The translations under genes and the position numbers were made by a program. Shown in pieces: positions 59,245-64,000 of a DNA stretch of 64,000 nt. The DNA is taken from the NCBI RefSeq assembly GCF_021497965.1, contig NZ_CP046525.1, forward strand, positions 1,488,001-1,552,000, read 5' to 3'. This DNA comes from Streptococcus infantis. Its GTDB lineage: Bacteria > Bacillota > Bacilli > Lactobacillales > Streptococcaceae. The notes beneath the pieces are model-generated. The model had not been told where the DNA came from. It ran no database searches and saw only the letters and a list, made by a program, of their open reading frames with translations. How positions within the stretch are numbered: the first letter of the stretch is position 1; each line of letters begins with the position of its first letter.

Positions 59245-60894
59245 ATGCCCCATTCTTTCAAAAATTCTCTCCAAAAAGAGATTATTCACCGTAGTTCTTT
59301 AGCTGCCCTAGCGACTTCTCTCTTACTCCTTATCCTTCTATTTGGATTTTCCTATTTCCTTCAAAAGCAGCAACTAGCTAAGGATACTCAACAAATTTCT
59401 CAACATGTTCAAGACATGAAACAAGCAAATTATGAATTATTGGAAACCATGAATAAAAAAATGGTTCCAGAATTTATAGAAGGTAAACACACTGATAGAG
59501 AATTATTTAGTCTATTTTATGAAACAAAAGCTCAACTAAAACTCAGTTCTGATTTTGTCATTCTCGATGAGACTGGCGAACTTTTATTTAGCACCAATCG
59601 CAATCATAAAGAAACTCTTTTAGCTCCCTATTATTTAAAATTATTAATTCAAAACACTACCCAAGGATCCATTTCAGAGAAAGTTGCTCTATCGATGGAC
59701 AAGCAACATTATGCTGTCTTTATTATGCCCATAGTTCACAACCAGCGAGTACAAGCTTACAGTATTTCCTTTGTGAATGAGAACGACTTTTTGTCAAGCA
59801 TCCCCTTGATTAATTCAAAATACGTCATCACAGACACTTTCGGTAATATATACTCGAGCAATACCAATCAATTCACACAATCAACTCTGGAAAAATTTGA
59901 TGAGAAATCGCTCCGTTCAAAAACACATTGGTTCGTTGAAAATCCAATTTTGATTGAAAAACGTAAAGTTGATTCAATTTTTTCAATTTACACTTTCCAA
60001 TCATTCTTTCCTATTCCTAGCTTACTTAGCCTTGCTTCCATACTAACACTTTGCATCTTTCTATTATATTTTTGGCAGGCTAGAAGAATTGCCCATAAAA
60101 TCGCAACCCATAATGCTGGTCCTATTGAAAGTTTAGTCTTTCAATTACATGAAGTTCCTAAGAAAAAAGAAAAGAAACTTACTCTCCATACTGAGGATGA
60201 ATTTGAACTGATAGCTGAGAAAATTAACGATATGCTGCAGGAGTTGGACGAGCTTCATCAAAAGATGTTGACCATTGAAAAGGAAAAATGGGTTTTTGAA
60301 AGAAAAATGCTAGAAGCTCAGTTTAACCCTCACTTCCTATACAATACATTGGAAACTATTAAAATCACGAGTATGATTGATGCTAGTATTACACAAGACC
60401 TGATTCAAAATCTCACGCGTATCTTGCGATACAGTGTGACTGAATTAGAGAAAGAAACAACTCTTGGACAGGACTTAGAGATTATTGAAGCTTACCTAAA
60501 GATTCATCAAATTCGTTTTGAACAATTTTCTTATCAAATTGACTGTTCTCAAAGTCTATATTCCCAAACCGTTCCGAAACTTTTCCTATTACCGCTTGTA
60601 GAAAATGCTCTAAAATATGGAAGACAGTATCGTATCGACCTTGCTATCTCTATCCATATCACTCAAGATCAGGAAGCACTGACCTTTATCGTTAAGGATA
60701 ATGCTGGCGGTCTAACCAAACAAGAACGCCTCCATATTTTAGAATCTCTAAACAGTCCACATACACAGCACGGTATTGTCAATAGTTACAAACGATTGAA
60801 CAACTTTTTTGAAACTGTCGAATTGGATTTAGGGGTGAACCCGCAAGGTGAAACTTGGGTAAAATTTGTTACGAAAGGAAGAACACATGTTTAA
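59245..60894 (+). CDS. sensor histidine kinase, YesM/HptS type
   Basis: 549 residues. Two membrane helices (about 20-40 and 259-277) flank an extracellular sensing domain of some 215 residues; then a HAMP-like linker (about 278-345), the His_kinase domain with LEAQFNPHFLYNTLE (His363), and the ATPase with LPLVENALKYG (Asn454) and VKDNAGGL (Asp485). The first gene of a cluster with an AraC-type regulator and two solute-binding lipoproteins, as in hexose-phosphate-sensing HptRSA. Ribosome site AAAGAGGTG. Overlaps the regulator gene by 8 nt. Confidence 0.92.
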   Translation: MPHSFKNSLQKEIIHRSSLAALATSLLLLILLFGFSYFLQKQQLAKDTQQISQHVQDMKQANYELLETMNKKMVPEFIEGKHTDRELFSLFYETKAQLKLSSDFVILDETGELLFSTNRNHKETLLAPYYLKLLIQNTTQGSISEKVALSMDKQHYAVFIMPIVHNQRVQAYSISFVNENDFLSSIPLINSKYVITDTFGNIYSSNTNQFTQSTLEKFDEKSLRSKTHWFVENPILIEKRKVDSIFSIYTFQSFFPIPSLLSLASILTLCIFLLYFWQARRIAHKIATHNAGPIESLVFQLHEVPKKKEKKLTLHTEDEFELIAEKINDMLQELDELHQKMLTIEKEKWVFERKMLEAQFNPHFLYNTLETIKITSMIDASITQDLIQNLTRILRYSVTELEKETTLGQDLEIIEAYLKIHQIRFEQFSYQIDCSQSLYSQTVPKLFLLPLVENALKYGRQYRIDLAISIHITQDQEALTFIVKDNAGGLTKQERLHILESLNSPHTQHGIVNSYKRLNNFFETVELDLGVNPQGETWVKFVTKGRTHV

Positions 60895-61657
60895 GCTAAT
60901 CATTGTCGAAGACGAGCACCTAATCCGAAAATGGCTTGAAATTGCCGTTGATTACTCTGCTTTAGGCATTCAAGTCGTAGGAACTGCTAGTCATGGGCAA
61001 GAAGGGATGGAACTGATTCAAAAACTAAAGCCACATATTGTGCTGACAGATATCACCATGCCCATTATGGATGCTTTTATGATGTTTGAAGCTACAAAGT
61101 CTCTCTCTTATGAAAAAGTAATCCTATCTGGTTATGACGATTTTCAAAATGCCAAAAAAGCCATGCAATATGGAGCAGTTGATTTCTTATCCAAACCAAT
61201 TGACACCAAGGAGTTGACAGAATGTCTTCAAAAAATTGTTTTGCGATTACGAGTTAGCACTCGTCAAGAAACTCCTTTTTTAGAAGAATATCAAACTTTA
61301 CTCACCTCTATCCAACAAATTGATACACAAAACCAAATCATTCAGCAAATTCTTGAATTTGTGCACCAACACTACTGCATGCACTTTACCATTTCTACCA
61401 TTGCAGAGAATCTAGGATATAGTGAAAGTTATCTATATAAGGTTATCAAAGAAGACTTCCCAATGACGCTAAATGAATATATCTTACGCTACCGCCTCAA
61501 GCAAGCTATAGATAAAATGGCTGAGTCTCCTAATTCTCCCTTAAGCGATATCTCTGAACAAGTTGGATTTTCAGACTATAAATATTTTGCCAAAGTTTTT
61601 AAAAAATATCTCCATATTTCTCCAAAAGAATTAAAACTCATGGATAAAAACCATTGA
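60887..61657 (+). CDS. response regulator with AraC-type DNA-binding domain, YesN/HptR type
   Basis: 256 residues from MFKLIIVEDEHLIR (GGAAG upstream). Receiver domain about 1-120 with acidic pair Glu8-Asp9, phosphorylated Asp55 in IVLTDITMP, and Lys in SKPID. AraC helix-turn-helix pair about 155-250: FTISTIAENLGYSESYLYKVIK and ISEQVGFSDYKYFAKVFKKY. It is short for this family because the middle region is brief. Likely activates the lipoprotein genes downstream. Confidence 0.93.
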   Translation: MFKLIIVEDEHLIRKWLEIAVDYSALGIQVVGTASHGQEGMELIQKLKPHIVLTDITMPIMDAFMMFEATKSLSYEKVILSGYDDFQNAKKAMQYGAVDFLSKPIDTKELTECLQKIVLRLRVSTRQETPFLEEYQTLLTSIQQIDTQNQIIQQILEFVHQHYCMHFTISTIAENLGYSESYLYKVIKEDFPMTLNEYILRYRLKQAIDKMAESPNSPLSDISEQVGFSDYKYFAKVFKKYLHISPKELKLMDKNH

Positions 61658-61660
61658 TGT

Positions 61661-61694
61661 AAAAGGATTGCTCAAATCAGGCAATCTTTTTATT
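61661..61694 (+). terminator. terminator after the response regulator
   Basis: AAGGATTGCTCAAATCAGGC pairs into AATCTTTTT; separates the regulator from the lipoprotein genes. Confidence 0.8.
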
Positions 61695-61700
61695 TTGTAC

Positions 61701-61800
61701 TTATACTAGAGCAAACTAGGAAACTCACTACAAGCTGCTCAAATCATAGCTTTGAGATTACAGATAAAATGACGTGCTTTGAAGAGGATTACCATCGAAA
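61701..61800 (-). repeat. degenerate BOX element
   Basis: GAGCAAACTAGGAAACT and CAAGCTGCTCAAA resemble boxC, TAGCTTTGAG the middle, and GACGTGCTTTGAAGAG the boxA end of pneumococcal BOX repeats. It lacks part of the conserved outer sequence, so it is decayed. It lies between the regulator terminator and the first lipoprotein gene. Confidence 0.6.
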
Positions 61801-61954
61801 TCCCAGTTACAGTCCCCATCCTTGCTCGAGATACCCATTTCCTATTCCCCGTTTTAGATTTCTTTAAGGTTTATATTATATCCTGTAGAACTCTGCAAAT
61901 TATAAATATTAAGCAAGTCGTAGAGTAAAAACGTTCGTAAAAAAGGAAATACTT

Positions 61955-62995
61955 ATGAAAAAAATACTATTCTTTCTCTCTTGTGGATGGATATTTCTTA
62001 CTTTATCAGGATGTTCTTCAACAATAGAAGCGGAAACTAGCGCTGAAAAAGATTCAGATAACACTTTGGTTGTCTACTCGCCTAACCCTGAAGACCTTAT
62101 CGAAGAAACAATCCCAGCCTTCGAAGAAAAATATGGTATTAAGGTTGACTTAGTACAAGCCAGCACTGGTGAATTGTTTAAAAAAGCTGAGTCAGAAAAA
62201 GAAGCTCCTGTAGCTGATGTCATTTTCGGAGGCTCCTACGCCCTCTTCTCTTCTAACGAAAATCTTTTTGAACCTTATATTTCTCAAGAGAACGACCAGA
62301 TAATCCCTGAATATCAAAATAAAACTGGATTCTACACTCCTTATACACTTGATGTCAGTGTCATCATTGCCAATTCATCTCTTACAAAAGGTATTAAAAT
62401 TGAAGGCTACAATGATCTACTCAATCCTAAATTAAAAGGAAAAATCGCTACTGCTGATCCAAGTAATGCTTCTAGCGCCTTTGCACAACTAACAAACATG
62501 CTTGTAGACCAAGGTGGATACGAAAATGAACAAGCTTGGACCTATGTGAAAAATCTATTTACCCTAGTAGATGGAAAAATTGCATCTAGCTCTTCGAATG
62601 TTTACAAAGCTGTCGCCGATGGAGAAATGGCTGTAGGACTCACCTATGAAGATCCTGCCTTAAAACTCTTAAATGATGGGGCTGATGTAAAAGTCATTTA
62701 TCCAAAAGAAGGAACCGTCTTTTTACCTGGTAACGCGGCTATCGTCAAAAACGCCAAACATATGGAAAACGCTAAGAAATTTATCGATTTCCTCCTTTCT
62801 CAAGAAATCCAAGATAAGCTAGGAACTGAAACAACCATCAGACCCATTCGTAAAAATGCTAGAACCAATAAAAATATGAAGGCTATGACAGAAATCAATA
62901 TTGCCACTGAAGATTCCGATTATGTCATTAAAAACAAATCCGCTATTCTTAAAAAGTACAATGACATTTTTACAGATATCCAATCTAAAAAATAA
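61955..62995 (+). CDS. solute-binding lipoprotein of an ABC transporter (AfuA/HptA/FbpA class), first copy
   Basis: 346 residues. Lipobox LSGC gives lipidated Cys20. The mature protein is a two-lobed binding protein: VVYSPNPEDLIEETIPAFEEKYGIKVDLV at the start, VADVIFGGS, and a C-terminal LPGNAAIVKNAKHMENAKKFIDFL. Annotated relatives are called iron-binding, but the FbpA Tyr-Tyr pair is not present (GLTYED has one Tyr) and the early His ligand is absent. With the HptRS-like pair next door, hexose phosphate or another organic anion is more likely; this is inference. Ribosome site AAAGGAAATACTT. Confidence 0.85.
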   Translation: MKKILFFLSCGWIFLTLSGCSSTIEAETSAEKDSDNTLVVYSPNPEDLIEETIPAFEEKYGIKVDLVQASTGELFKKAESEKEAPVADVIFGGSYALFSSNENLFEPYISQENDQIIPEYQNKTGFYTPYTLDVSVIIANSSLTKGIKIEGYNDLLNPKLKGKIATADPSNASSAFAQLTNMLVDQGGYENEQAWTYVKNLFTLVDGKIASSSSNVYKAVADGEMAVGLTYEDPALKLLNDGADVKVIYPKEGTVFLPGNAAIVKNAKHMENAKKFIDFLLSQEIQDKLGTETTIRPIRKNARTNKNMKAMTEINIATEDSDYVIKNKSAILKKYNDIFTDIQSKK

Positions 62996-63100
62996 AATTT
63001 GACTTACCAGTTATTAACTGCCAAACCCTGCTATAAAATCAAAAAGATTACTTCCGTTTTTGTAGAGAATTTTACCCTATTAGGATAGAATTCTGAGTTT

Positions 63101-63114
63101 TAAAAACGCTTACA
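63101..63114 (+). promoter_or_regulatory. cre site upstream of the second lipoprotein gene
   Basis: TAAAAACGCTTACA matches the cre consensus TGWAANCGNTNWCA at 13 of 14 positions. TACAAT at 63121-63126 may be the -10, so CcpA could act here. Confidence 0.55.
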
Positions 63115-63156
63115 TTTTTTTACAATAGTATTATCAAAACTTTGGAGGTATCCATC

Positions 63157-64000
63157 ATGAAAAAGAAATGGATGTATTTTGCTGCTTGTGGACTTGCTAT
63201 TTTGGGGCTGACTGCCTGTTCTTCTGATGACGCTTCAGGAGATAAAGCTACTGAAAACGGAGGTAGCGATACTCTTGTAGTCTATTCGCCAAACTCAGAA
63301 GGACTAATTGGTGCAACAATCCCTGCCTTTGAAGAAAAATATGGCATTAAAGTTGAACTCATTCAAGCAGGAACTGGTGAACTCTTTAAAAAATTGGAAT
63401 CTGAAAAAGAAGCACCTGTTGCAGATGTCATCTTTGGTGGTTCTTATACTCAATATGCTACTCATGGGGAGCTTTTTGAAAACTATGTTTCTCCTGAAAA
63501 TGAAAATGTCATCAAAGAATATCAAAATACAACTGGTTACTCAACTCCTTATACATTGGATGGTAGTGTATTGATTGTAAATCCTGACTTAACTAAGGGT
63601 ATGAATATCGAAGGATATAGCGATCTTATCAAACCAGAGCTCAAAGGAAAAATTGCAACAGCTGACCCTGCTAACTCTTCTAGTGCCTTTGCTCAACTAA
63701 CAAACATGCTACAAGCTGAGGGTGGCTATACAGATGAAAAGGCTTGGACTTATGTCAAAGATCTCTTTACTTTAATTGATGGTAAAATCGGTTCAAGTTC
63801 ATCTGGTGTTTATAAGGCAGTGGCAGATGGAGAAATGGCTGTTGGTCTTTCATATGAAGATCCTGCAGTTAAACTTCTAAATGACGGTGCTAACATTAAA
63901 GTTGTTTATCCAAAAGAAGGAACTGTTTTCTTACCAGCAAGTGCTGCTATTATCAAAAACGCAAAAAATAAAGAAAATGCTAAGAAATTTATCGATTTCA
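63157..64000 (+). CDS. solute-binding lipoprotein, second tandem copy, cut by window end
   Basis: 281 residues visible from MKKKWMYFAACGLAILGLTAC (lipidated Cys21), after TTTGGAGGTATCCATC. It is closely similar to the first copy throughout (VVYSPN, IPAFEEKYGIKVELIQAGTG, IFGGSY, EMAVGLSYEDPA). The single Tyr in GLSYED and lack of a His ligand are repeated. Own promoter with a cre site. The permease and ATPase genes expected for such a transporter would lie beyond the window. Confidence 0.9.
   Translation, partial: MKKKWMYFAACGLAILGLTACSSDDASGDKATENGGSDTLVVYSPNSEGLIGATIPAFEEKYGIKVELIQAGTGELFKKLESEKEAPVADVIFGGSYTQYATHGELFENYVSPENENVIKEYQNTTGYSTPYTLDGSVLIVNPDLTKGMNIEGYSDLIKPELKGKIATADPANSSSAFAQLTNMLQAEGGYTDEKAWTYVKDLFTLIDGKIGSSSSGVYKAVADGEMAVGLSYEDPAVKLLNDGANIKVVYPKEGTVFLPASAAIIKNAKNKENAKKFIDF

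Noticed and set aside
61955-62995. Naming the lipoprotein as an iron-binding protein
   Set aside because: The label is common for this family, but the Tyr-Tyr and His iron ligands are absent, so only the family was called.

Overview
The window comes from a low-GC Gram-positive chromosome, most likely a Streptococcus of the mitis group. The basis is gene content (polC, pepS, manLMN, pepC, queA/tgt, ruvB, a YesMN-type two-component system beside nrdI), a degenerate BOX element, two CiaR-driven csRNA genes, and close agreement with remembered pneumococcal proteins such as HexA/MutS, ArgR and RpsL. No species is claimed.

Layout. 0-13 kb: mostly minus-strand housekeeping genes (AI-2E-type permease, membrane proteins, queA, a CpsY/MtaR-like LysR regulator, pepS, polC). 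13-31 kb: fusA, rpsG, rpsL, mutS, argR, argS, nrdI, a YesL/sensor/regulator set, then rpmG and rpmF. Between about 14.89 and 30.7 kb almost every gene, including essential ones, is broken by dense insertions, deletions and substitutions although gene lengths and order are mostly kept. I read this as bad consensus sequence, not gene decay. 31-45 kb: clean sequence with ilvD, a DUF59 protein, an OatA-type acyltransferase, tgt, a MarR-DUF1304 pair with twin operators, a LysM wall protein, a MATE exporter, thrC and a lone glutamate-cysteine ligase-like gene. 46-51 kb: manLMN, pepC, rsuA. 51-53.4 kb: an accessory patch of orphan immunity-type genes. 53.4-59 kb: two csRNA genes flanking a nucleotidyltransferase gene and ruvB, two acetyltransferases, leuS. 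59-64 kb: a sensor kinase/AraC-type regulator pair followed by two tandem solute-binding lipoproteins, the last cut by the window end.

Regulatory reading. CiaR half-sites (TTTAAG/CTTAAG with 5-nt spacing) occur at three places: ahead of both csRNA genes, at activating distance from the -10, and just downstream of the predicted manL start, where they would repress. The manL promoter also carries a CcpA-type cre-like site, and a better cre match lies ahead of the second solute-binding protein. Four unrelated genes (lysR-type, DUF975, rsuA, ruvB) have an extended -10 element exactly 6 nt before the ATG, predicting leaderless mRNAs. No CRISPR array, intact insertion sequence, prophage, tRNA or rRNA gene was seen. 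No wholly new system could be demonstrated; the best leads are the leaderless set, the csRNA/CiaR sites, the hexose-phosphate-sensor-like cluster and the orphan immunity patch.
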